Source of the DNA: Saussurea involucrata
Taxonomy: Eukaryota; Streptophyta; Magnoliopsida; Asterales; Asteraceae
Assembly: GCA_033807775.1 (NCBI GenBank)
Contig: CM066317.1
Location: forward strand, 9,259,870-9,323,869
Direction of reading: 5' to 3'
DNA length: 64,000 nucleotides
This document shows, in pieces, positions 47,710 to 57,592 of this stretch. A program made the translations under genes and the position numbers. The notes under the pieces were generated by a model that did not search any database, was not told where the DNA came from, and was given only the letters and a program-made list of their open reading frames with translations. Each line of letters starts with the position of its first letter. Within the stretch, counting starts at the first letter, position 1.

Positions 47710-48964
47710 TGATAGGCGGGTTCACACCCCTCTAAATCTTACCGCAAGTGTACGGGTCGAAATCAAGTAATAGTACTAGAAAGTACGAGTATCGAACACA
47801 GGGAACTAGGAACTAAGTATCACAATTACTATAAGATCTATTAACTGAACGTCGCAATTTTGAGTGGTTGGTATAACTAATTAATTGCAAGCAAAATAAA
47901 TCAAACACAAACAGTAGACAACTTAAGAAACTTCAGATAGAGAAAACAGTCGAGGGTTGGAAATCCTAAGACTTTCACGTACAAACATTTTACTTAAAAC
48001 AGTTACCAGTTATTCCCCTTAATGAATACCCAATCTTAAAGTCACCGTTGTTCTTTCTCAAGCAACAACGAGTTTTATTTTGAAGACACAAGTTTTATCT
48101 CTCGATCTTAACTCATGAAACTCAAAACACATTAAAAACAAGATTTAACGGGACTAAAGCTTAATTTGATATCTCTATCCAAATTTCCACCTTAGGCATG
48201 CAATTTCTAGTTCTAGATTAACAATTAATTCTCTCGAACTTAATTGTTCTCAACAAATCAAATGTAAATTGGCCAAATTCACAAAATCATTAAGGACTAA
48301 ATCACATGCTTCATTAAAATAGGAAAAACTGATAAAAATCTCAAGTCATTTGTTCATAAGCTTAAATCAAATTCATTCCAACCCCCAACATCTAGAATTT
48401 AGTTCATGTTGGTGGTGGATTCAAATATAAAGAAGGAAGATGGAAAAACGTGTGCAAACATAATGATAATGGACGTGACAAGTGTAATGGTGGACTCCCT
48501 TCTCTCGTGCTCGAATCTACTTTCCGTGGTGAACGTCTCCTCGATTGATCCTCTACCGTGGCTCCAAAACCTCCGAAAAAGCTCTGAAAATCGCCCCCAA
48601 GTCGCTGCCGTTCGTCGTGTGTCCATTCTGACCTAAAATCCGGAAAACGCCAAAATTAAAAGTTGGAACAGAGACACCCGTGGTTTGTGCCGCGACTTGC
48701 AAACCGCGGGATAGGTCGCGCGTGTTCCTGAGGTGCGCGGGTCAGCTTCGGGTCCTGGTTCGGGTGCGGGTTTTGGGCTTGGATCTCGGGCTTCCGTTGG
48801 GCTTCGTTTTGGCTCTTTTCAGCTTCTTTTCTCGATGATCACTGTCTTTTAGATAACCTGCACATTCCACTAGATAAACCGTAAAATTCTGCCTCTTTGC
48901 TATCAATACAAGCCAATCTCATTTGTTTGAGAACTGAAAATAACGCCAAAAAGTGGTGTTATCA
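47710..48964 (-). repeat. 3' LTR of the truncated Athila-like element
   Basis: 1255 bp, clearly homologous in reverse to the LTRs at 39184 and 45189 but more diverged. It carries the CGCG motif at 48666-48730 (GCCGCGACTTGCAAACCGCG). Confidence 0.9.
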
Positions 48965-49426
48965 ACAACCCCAAACCGAGCGTTGCTTGTCCTCAAGCAA
49001 ATTAACGACAAAAGAGAATAAAAGCATACATCAGTGAAATATAATAATTGCACAACTCTCAATCGGTACCATGTAATGCACTGGTGATTTCCCATACCCG
49101 TGAATTACTTATCTCACTCTCGCCTCATTCTTATTCTGTTTGATCTATGACCTTCTATTGTAAGTTGAACTCATGACTGCCCCGTTTCCATTAAGGTCGT
49201 ACTAGGTCTAAACATACTAGGGAAAACATTTCGCCTCGACCCTACCTCACGGGATTCTCTCATTTCGCTCGAACCTAGGTTGTCGCACATGTTGTCATGT
49301 ATAGGAGGTTATGTACAAGAATACTCGAAATTTACATGACAACTCTAATGAAAGACGCACAAATGTCCAAAAGGTCGATCTCAGAAAGGAATAAAGTAGC
49401 AAGACAGGGAATAATGGTAAAGGTAG

Positions 49427-49454
49427 TGTAACGACCCGGTATCCCAGTACATAC

Positions 49455-49493
<39 letters not shown>

Positions 49494-50967
49494 ATTAACA
49501 TTTCATACACAACGTCGTTACTTTCATAACAAAATACATGATAATTCACATTCGGTCCCAAAGTCTCAAAACTATACAATATAGAAATGTAAACATATCC
49601 TAGTCTTCGTCAGCTATCAACCGCCTCTTATGCATTATCCTTCCCTTTGCTAACAAAAGATCCTTGACCTGGAATACATAATTTTAAAAGGAAAATGAGG
49701 GTTAGACCAAACGGTCTAGTGAGATAATCCCTGTCAGTTTAAAATCGTTATAAACCCATTTATATAAAATACTTTATATAAAATAACCTTTTTGCAATCC
49801 TTTCGTAAATCACAAATATACCACACGTATATAAATACCAAGCAAGACTCGTGCACTGTGCTCAACTCCTCATCCTCATTCCCATGGCCAAATTAGTTGG
49901 TTGCGAGCCAACACACCGCTGTACAACATCTACAACACCGCTGTACAACAACTACAACAAACACCTCCGTCGACTATAGTTTCGGCTAACGTATATTCGT
50001 GTAGTGTAATGCACAGATAAATACAATATATATATGTACCAATATATCATATTGTCATTTATAAACCTTTCATTACATTTCAATCATAAACACGTTATCA
50101 CGCCATAGATCACATATCCAATCCATACATATCCATCTCATATATATATATATATATATATCACATATATATGTATCCCAGTTGAAAACGTTTTAAAAGT
50201 AAAACTCACTTGATTTGCTTATCAAACACGCTTGCAAGCTTCTTTCAATTTGGTTCTATCTTTCACCTCGACTCCACAGTATCTGAAACAATTTAAGATA
50301 CATATACCGCTTTACTAGCCAAACACATAAAGCCTACCAGTTCCTGCTCTCAACTGTATCACTTATACTTTTACCTCTGACTTAATATCACAACATAACA
50401 AGGTACCGGGACTCCACAGAGTACCGGAACTCTCAGTCACCGGGAGTTTCTTATAGCAGGACTTGACATCACCGGAAGTTGATAATACCGGGACTCCATG
50501 GTACCGGGACTCCATGGTACCGAGAGTCGACCAGACCGGGAGTCCACTGGGACTCCACCGGGAGTCTAAGAACACAGTCGGTTTCATCTTACCTAGATTC
50601 GATTGAAATCAATACCAATCACTGAAATCGTAACTTCTAAACCGATAGATATCTTCTATTACTGATTACAAACACAAAATATAAAAGAGCTTACCTCAAA
50701 ATCGAATCCAACCCAATTGATTGATGCTCTAACCGTAGGTTTCGTCCACTGCTTCTTTTCGCTCACAACTCACACACATACACTTTCTAAAAGAGGAAAT
50801 GAATATTTATATCTCAATTAACACTTTTGGCTCAAAACTATTAATAAGGACCAAAACACTCCATAACTTTATAACTTATCTTAAACTTACCCTAATCATC
50901 ACTTATAACGTTAAATAATTTTGAACTGATTTAGGATTTAACTAACAAACTTACCCGGGGTATTACA
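49427..50967 (-). repeat. 3' LTR of the gag-only Tekay-like element
   Basis: TGTAACGACCCGG to GGGGTATTACA. It has a long (TA)n run at about 49459-49490 that is much shorter in the other LTR, and repeated CCGGGACTCC / GGAGTCCCGG words at 50400-50575 that can pair. Confidence 0.92.
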
Positions 50968-52449
50968 TTATCTTCCCCTTAGAAGAATTCCGTCCCGGAA
51001 TTCAGTTAAGCAAAAAAGGTAATGAATACTTATCACTATTACCTCGAACTCAATCAAAACCATAGAAACTAACTGAATAGACATCCCACACCCACGTATA
51101 TCTCTAACACAGATAAGCAACAAAAGAACAGAAATACTAATGATCGTTTTTCCACCGAAGTCATATAACACTTTAGCACGTATAGAGTTTATTAGAATCA
51201 TACCTGTAACAGCATTAGGACTTTCTTCCACCTCTTGTTCCGTCATCTGAAAAACTCGACCCTTTGCTTTCGGTACCTCAGGCCCTTGTTCCTCTCCCGG
51301 CCTAACACTCGTTGGTCTCACCGCCATACTACCCTGTTGTGCTTTCCATTGCGGACAATCTGACTGAATATGATCCGTGGAATTGCAAACGAAACAAAAT
51401 CGAGTTATGTGACAGTCTCTAGCAATGTGACCAGTCTTCCCGCACTTGTAACATCTTCGGGACTCCACATAACAGTTTCCTTGATGAACACGATTGCATT
51501 TTGGACATGATCTTTAAACTGATCTGAAAGGTAAATAACTATCAAACCTCGGGGATTCGTATTCCTCCAAATCGTACGTCATTTCCTCCAATTTCCTTTT
51601 TCCAAAACTTCTATCACTAGCGTCTCTCCTATTATCTTGCTCTACATTTTCCGCGGCATCTACTGCGGTTGAGAAGGTATCGGGTCCCTGTGCAATCACT
51701 AGCTTTCTAATTTCTGAATTTAACCCGAAAATAAACCTTTCCATCTTCAGCGCCTCTGTGGCAACATAGTACTCCGCAAAGCGAGACTTCTCCAGAAAGC
51801 GAGCAGTGTAATCCCTAACCGATAAACTTCTCTGATGTAGGTCCATGAATTCCTCTTCCAGTTGTCTAACTGCTGCTTGAGGACAAAACTGTTCTTTGAA
51901 AGCTGTTGTAAATTCGTCCCAAGTAAAAGTTGAGTACACATCAGATCCTTTAGAGGTAATATGAGCCTCCCACCAAAATAGAGCATCTGCCTTCAACATC
52001 GCGGTTCCGTATAGTACTTTATCTTCTTCTGCACACTTGCTGGTCCTGAAGACAACTTCTATCTCTTTCAGCCACCTCATGGCCTTCACTGGATCTCTTT
52101 CTCCTGCATATGTCGGTGGTTTGCAATTTAAAAACATTTTATAGTCACACTCCCTGGGCACCGGTATGACAGTATGTGTAATGGGCATTTCGTCTTCCAG
52201 ACTAGGATCTGGTACTTCAGTTTCGGTGTGATGAGTTTGGTCGAACATAGCTTGTATGTTTGCTTGAAGCCTTCCCATTTCATCCATCAAATCGTTTCTT
52301 GTAACAAACTCAGTACCTCGCCCCTGAACTCTGCCTCCAGTTCTGCCCCTACCTCTTTCTCTTCCTCTTCCCCTTGTCCCGACTGTTGGATTCGTTCTAT
52401 TAGGATTTCTTCCTCCCTCTCTAGTCGTATTTCTAGTATCGCTTGCCAT
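50968..52449 (-). pseudogene. Tekay-like gag with zinc knuckles and partial protease, one in-frame stop
   Basis: Starts at the ATG complementary to 52447-52449 (MASDTRNTTREGG) with an Arg/Gly-rich N-terminus. The gag core follows: AMRWLKEIEVVFRTSKC, KVLYGTAMLKADALFWWE, FKEQFCPQAAVRQLEEEF. A TAA at 51514-51516 interrupts the frame, which then continues with two knuckles, CYKCGKTGHIARDC and CFVCNSTDHIQSDC. The protease opens with ILINSIRAKVLYDFGGKT, where the catalytic Asp-Ser-Gly has become Asp-Phe-Gly. Soon after, the frame jumps to the 3' end of the element, so all downstream pol domains are deleted. Confidence 0.9.
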
Positions 52450-52710
52450 TCTATAGATTCAGACAAGATTAATATACACATAAGAACATACCCCATATAA
52501 TAAGGTTTTCCAGTTCAAACATATACTTGTAAGTTCATGATTACACTGGCCAAATGTAATTTGAATTTACCTTACATGATATTCCTTCTACCTTTTATAC
52601 TTAGCATCCCAAGGTTCTAAAATAATAGGGACATCATACTTCATATGCAGTTTAAGTCTAGGTACAGATACTAATACCTAAATCCCTTAAACTAGGGCTC
52701 TGATACCATC

Positions 52711-54255
52711 TGTAACGACCCGGTATCCCAGTACATACATAATATATATATATATCAATTAACATTTCATACACAACGTCGTTACTTTCATAACAAAATA
52801 CATGATAATTCACATTCGGTCCCAAAGTCTCAAAACTATACAATATAGAAATGTAAACATATCCTAGTCTTCGTCAGCTATCAACCGCCTCTTATGCATT
52901 ATCCTTCCCTTTGCTAACAAAAGATCCTTGACCTGGAATACATATTTTTAAAAGGAAAATGAGGGTTAGACCAAACGGTCTAGTGAGATAATCCCTGTCA
53001 GTTTAAAATCGTTATAAACCCATTTATATAAAATAGTTTATATAAAATAACCTTTTTGCAATCCTTTCGTAAATCACAAATATACCACACGTATATAAAT
53101 ACCAAGCAAGACTCGTGCACTGTGCTCAACTCCTCATCCTCATTCCCATGGCCAAATTAGTTGGTTGCGAGCCAACACACCGTTGTACAACATCTACAGC
53201 ACCGCTGTACAACAACTACAGCAAACACCTCCGCCGACTATAGTTTCGGCTAACGTATATTCGTGTAGTGTAATGCACAGATAAATACAATATATATATG
53301 TACCAATATATCATATTGTCATTTATAAACCTTTCATTACATTTCAATCATAAACACGTTATCACACCATATATCACATATCCAATCCATGCATATCCAT
53401 CTCATATATATATATATATATATCACATATATATGTATCCCAGTTGAAAACGTTTTAAAAGTAAAACTCACTTGATTTGCTTATCTAACACGTTCGCAAG
53501 CTTCTTTCAATTTGGTTTTATCTTTCACCTCGACTCCACAGTATCTGAAACAATTTAAGATACATATACCGCTTTACTAGCCAAACACATAAAGCCTACC
53601 AGTTCCCGCTCTCAAGTTCCCGCTCTTAACTGTATCACTTATACTTTTACCTCTGACTTAATATCACAACATAACAAGGTACCGGGACTCCACAGAGTAC
53701 CGGAACTCTCAGTCACCGGGAGTTTCTTATACCGGCACTTGACATCACCGGAAGTTGATAATACCGGGACTCCATGGTACCGGGACTCCATGGTACCGGG
53801 AGTCGACCAGACCGGGAGTAGACCGGGAGTCCACCGGGACTCCACCGGGAGTCTAAGAACACAGTTGGTTTCATCTTACCTAGATTCGATTGAAATCAAT
53901 ACCAATCACTGAAATCGTAACTTGTAAACCGATAGATATCTTCTATTACTGATTACAAACACAAAATATAAAAAGAGCTTACCTCAAAATCGAATCCAAC
54001 CCAATTGATTGATGCTCTAACCGTAGGTTTCATCCACTGCTTCTTTTCGCTCACAACTCACACACATACACTTTCTAAAAGAGGAAATGAATATTTATAT
54101 CTCAATTAACACTTTTGGCTCAAAACTATTAAGAAGGACCAAAACACTCCATAACTTTATAACTTATCTTAAACTTACCCTAATCATCACTTATAACGTT
54201 AAATAATTTTTAACTGATGTAGGATTTAACTAACAAACTTACCCGGGGTATTACA
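52711..54255 (-). repeat. 5' LTR of the gag-only Tekay-like element
   Basis: 1545 bp, very similar to the other LTR with scattered substitutions, a shorter (TA)n run and small indels in the CCGGGAGTC array (53690-53860). Confidence 0.92.
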
Positions 54256-55965
54256 GGTAGTCGTATACTCTAATCACGTTTTCTAGAAGATCATCCAGGT
54301 CTTTATGTGGGTTGTAACGAGGCTTGGGTTATGGCTAAGAAATGACAGGTAAAAGGCTCAAAAATCCTCGGCGTGTCAATCACTAGCAGTTCTAAACTTT
54401 CTTCACATTCTATCACTTGGCCCTTTCGTCATTGCTGGAGTTGCTTTGACTCTCTTATTTCCTGTTGTAGATAATAGCTAAACTAACTGTTTTTTTTTGG
54501 CGGGGCATCATTGGCCCTTTTTAATTGCCTGGGGCTGCATTGGCCCTCTTTTCTATTTATTCTTTATTTCCATGACTGACCTGTATTATTTCTTTTCCGC
54601 TCTATCTTTCGTAGTTCATTACCGCCTTTGATTGACACACTTTCGGATAAAGGTTGGCTAAGGCTTTTGGCTTGGGTTTAATTGTGGGTTTGAACTGAAC
54701 AAGTGGTGAGTGTTTGGCTTCAAAAGGGGGTTATGGTTACACACAATATGGGTAAAAAGATACGATAGCTAAAAAAGGGTTAAACATGCACACAATGCCT
54801 GGAATCATCTCTTAAGGTCCACACGATATGGTCTACTAAACCCTTACCCAACATCCCGATGGTTGTCTTTGCTACTCAATGCAATAATATAGCGAGATCA
54901 TTCTATATTCACGACAAGGAATTCGAAAAAGTGTATATGAATCAAGTGTTTAAATCCCTCGAAATGAAAGACGTCTTTTAGGCTCAAATCTCGCCATTGG
55001 TGGTCTCCACTAATGTCCCTAGTCATGTCCTTTCCCGGTCTTTCCCTAATGGTCACATTACTATCACAAGATTCTTCAAAACACTGGTCGGTCTCAATCA
55101 TTCAAAACAAAAAATTTAGCTAATGCGATCTAAGCATGCAGAGGTGTGGAAAATCTACGTGCATAAACGTGGGCCCGATTGGGCAACCCCAAACCTTACC
55201 CACACATTGTCCCCAATGTGCAAGTGTCGGCGTAGGCGATACTAAGACAAGTATCGTTGTGCGGTTATTACATGTATCAGACAGGTGAGACACAACATTA
55301 ACGCTCAAACCTCAAAGAGCTATTCTCATTAAAATATGGCCACCCCAAACCTAGGCCGTGGCCTAGGTTGGTCAACTAAAGCCAACCCCAAACCTCGGTA
55401 AAACCGAGGTTTGCACAGGAGTAAAAGTGAGTGTGTAGATGTTTGAAAAGTGAGGCACCCCAAACCTAAGTGAAACTTAGGTTTGTTGCATCTCGTTTAA
55501 CTAATACGAAGACAAAACATCATACACCACTCGTTAACAGAGTTAGAACATACCTGTTTGCCCGGATGGAGGAGATTCTCTTAAAATTGGATCGCCCAGT
55601 TGGAAGACATCGGAGAAGACGGAGAGGGGAATTGCAAAAACAAAAGAAATCAAAGCAAAAAGTGAAAGAAAGCAAAGGATTGACCTCAACTTCGTCTTTT
55701 CCAATATTTAGAGCTGTTTCCTAATAAGAGTTATTTCCCTTATGGATTGACCTCAACTTAGTTTCCATAGTTATCCTATTTAGTTTAGCTACAAATAGGG
55801 TTTCCGTATTCATTGTTTTTCATTCAGTTTTATTCTAGATTAATATTAGTTCTTGACATTCAAGGCTTCTTAATTACTTTTCGGGTTTACGTTTGTAAAC
55901 TTGTCTACTTTTAAAGCTCGACGATTGTCGATCCGTTCCACGCATAATCCTACTGCGTCAATTTT

Positions 55966-57590
55966 CCATAGCATCTCCAAAATACAGTTTTGGTACTCCT
56001 CGACACTCATCCCTTCGTATCCCTTCCCGAGCTAGTACCTGGTAAGAAAAGTTAATTTGAAAAGATTAGACTTGAGCCTAGTGAGAACATCTCATTTTCA
56101 AATTAAAAACTTTATAAACTTTGAAAACCAAACTGTAAACAAAGCAAATAAATTCACCTGGTCTCAATCTTTCTTACCGTACACATAACATCTTTCGATG
56201 ACGGGAATTATACCCGATTCCATGAGTATGACAAACACTAAGTAAATCATGATCTCACGTTCTAGAGCACCATTACGAATCACCACAGATTCTAGATTCT
56301 AGCTCACGTCCAAGAAATTACAATTAGTCCATGCCTATTTCTTGGAATGGAAGTAGGGATTACAATTAAGCCATGCCTATCCCTTATCTTCCAATAGAAA
56401 TCAGGAATTACGATTAAGCCACGCATATTCCATGATTTCACATCACAATACGAAATGAGAATTACCATTAAGCTCGACCTAATCCTCATTTCAAACAAAC
56501 GGGAATTACGATTAGTCCACGCCTATTCCACGGGAATTACGATTAGTCCACGCCTATTCCACGTGTTCACATAATACTAGTGTCTATGGATTCATTACAC
56601 TTCCTAGAATATGTGTATATCAACTCAAAACACATAACAACTCGTATCATAACCTCAGTTGAGTTATAATTATGTTCGTACTGTTAAAATCACAATATGT
56701 TTCGTTTTCATAAAACATTTGAACAGTACAACATTACACAGAAAATATACAGGAAAACTTGTCCGGTAAACTAATCCGGAACCAAGTCCAGAAACAGTCC
56801 GAAATCCTATCTGGAAACCAAATCCGGAACATATATCCGGAAACACCCGGAAATCAAATCAAAGGAACCCGGTAACATCCGGAAAGAGTATCCGGACTCC
56901 AAGTCCGGAACCATCCGAAAATCATATCCGGTAACCAATCCGGAAATCATATCCGGTAACCAATCCGAAAAACTATCCGGTATCCGGTAAAATTATCCGG
57001 AATTCGGAATCAATCCGAAAAATCATCCGGACTCCGGAACTGTCCGAAATATTCATCTTCCGGATTGATGATACCTAGTTTAATTCGTACAGTTTCCATT
57101 CCAAATCTTTCCAATAATACTTTATTGATCATTTCAAATAGATATCAATTCAACAATTCGACTTTATTAACTCAAAATAGATAGATGAACTCACCTGTAG
57201 AATTCGAAGTCGACAAGGTCAAGAACAGACTCAAGTTTCAACTCTCTATCACCAACAAAATCAGAGACCTAATCAAGAATGAATTTTTGTGATTTCAACT
57301 TCTTAAAGGAATTGGATTGTAGAATTTGCTTACCCAACAAAAGTGAAGAACTCAGTTCTTTTCTTCCTGCACTTCTTTGAACCGACCCAAAGGAATTGAA
57401 ATTGAGATAACATCAATTTCAACCGACTCATCCATTTATACATAAACAACTTTCCTCAAAAGACCAAACCAACCCTAAAGTTTCATAAATCCACAACTAG
57501 CTTAAACTTTGGGTCAATTACACTTTAACCCTTCGACATTAAACCACACGTTATGTTTAAAATAACGTCCCTTAATAATTTATAAAAATT
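55966..57590 (-). repeat. Degenerate Tekay-like LTR fragment with a TCCGGA array
   Basis: The layout mirrors the Tekay-like LTR: a TAGTGAGA segment (about 56078), ACGATTAGTCCACGCCTATTCC repeats (56330-56575), and about twenty-five ATCCGGAAACC-like units at 56758-57066, then a leader-like and AT-rich end. No clean LTR termini were found, and the right side meets the LINE near 57590. The assignment rests on arrangement and motif style, so it is tentative. Confidence 0.45.
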
Positions 57591-57592
57591 AG

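Larger units (their letters stand above)
49427..54255 (-). mobile_element. Gag-only Tekay-like gypsy element, innermost of the nest
   Basis: 4829 bp. LTRs at 49427-50967 and 52711-54255, TSD GGTAG (49422-49426 and 54256-54260). On the minus strand the primer site GATGGTATCAGAGCC (complement of 52696-52710) and the purine tract AAGGGGAAGATAA (next to 50968) set the orientation. The 1743-bp internal region holds gag, a start of protease and a short tail; RT, RNase H and integrase are deleted. It is non-autonomous. Confidence 0.93.
47710..55690 (-). mobile_element. Second Athila-like element, truncated, inserted in the CRM 3' LTR
   Basis: Minus strand. The 3' LTR is 47710-48964 (TGATAGGCGGGTTC to TGGTGTTATCA). 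Internal sequence runs 48965-49426 and 54256 to about 55685, split by a Tekay-like element. It matches the 3' noncoding region of the element at 39184, including the three hairpins, but stops near the region equivalent to about 43370 there. Gag and the 5' LTR are gone. There is no TSD because the right end is a deletion junction. Confidence 0.87.
35328..55960 (+). mobile_element. CRM-clade Ty3/gypsy chromovirus, with nested insertions
   Basis: Outer element of a nest. The 5' LTR starts TGATATAGAGCG at 35328 and the 3' LTR ends TACTGCGTCA at 55960, flanked by ATTTT (35323-35327 and 55961-55965). Without insertions it would be about 5.4 kb. RT, RNase H and integrase resemble the CRM (centromeric retrotransposon) clade, and there is no chromodomain before the 3' LTR. 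The pol gene is split by an Athila-like element (39184-46538) and the 3' LTR by a second one (47710 to about 55690). CRM elements often favour centromeric chromatin, so a pericentromeric origin of this window is possible. Confidence 0.9.
47576..55960 (+). repeat. 3' LTR of the CRM element, split by insertion
   Basis: The left part 47576-47708 overlaps the end of pol. The right part, about 55697-55960, resumes at TTTTCCAATATTTAGAG. About 93 bp present in the 5' LTR (35461-35553) are missing at the right junction, so the insertion site was later reshaped by deletion. Confidence 0.88.
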
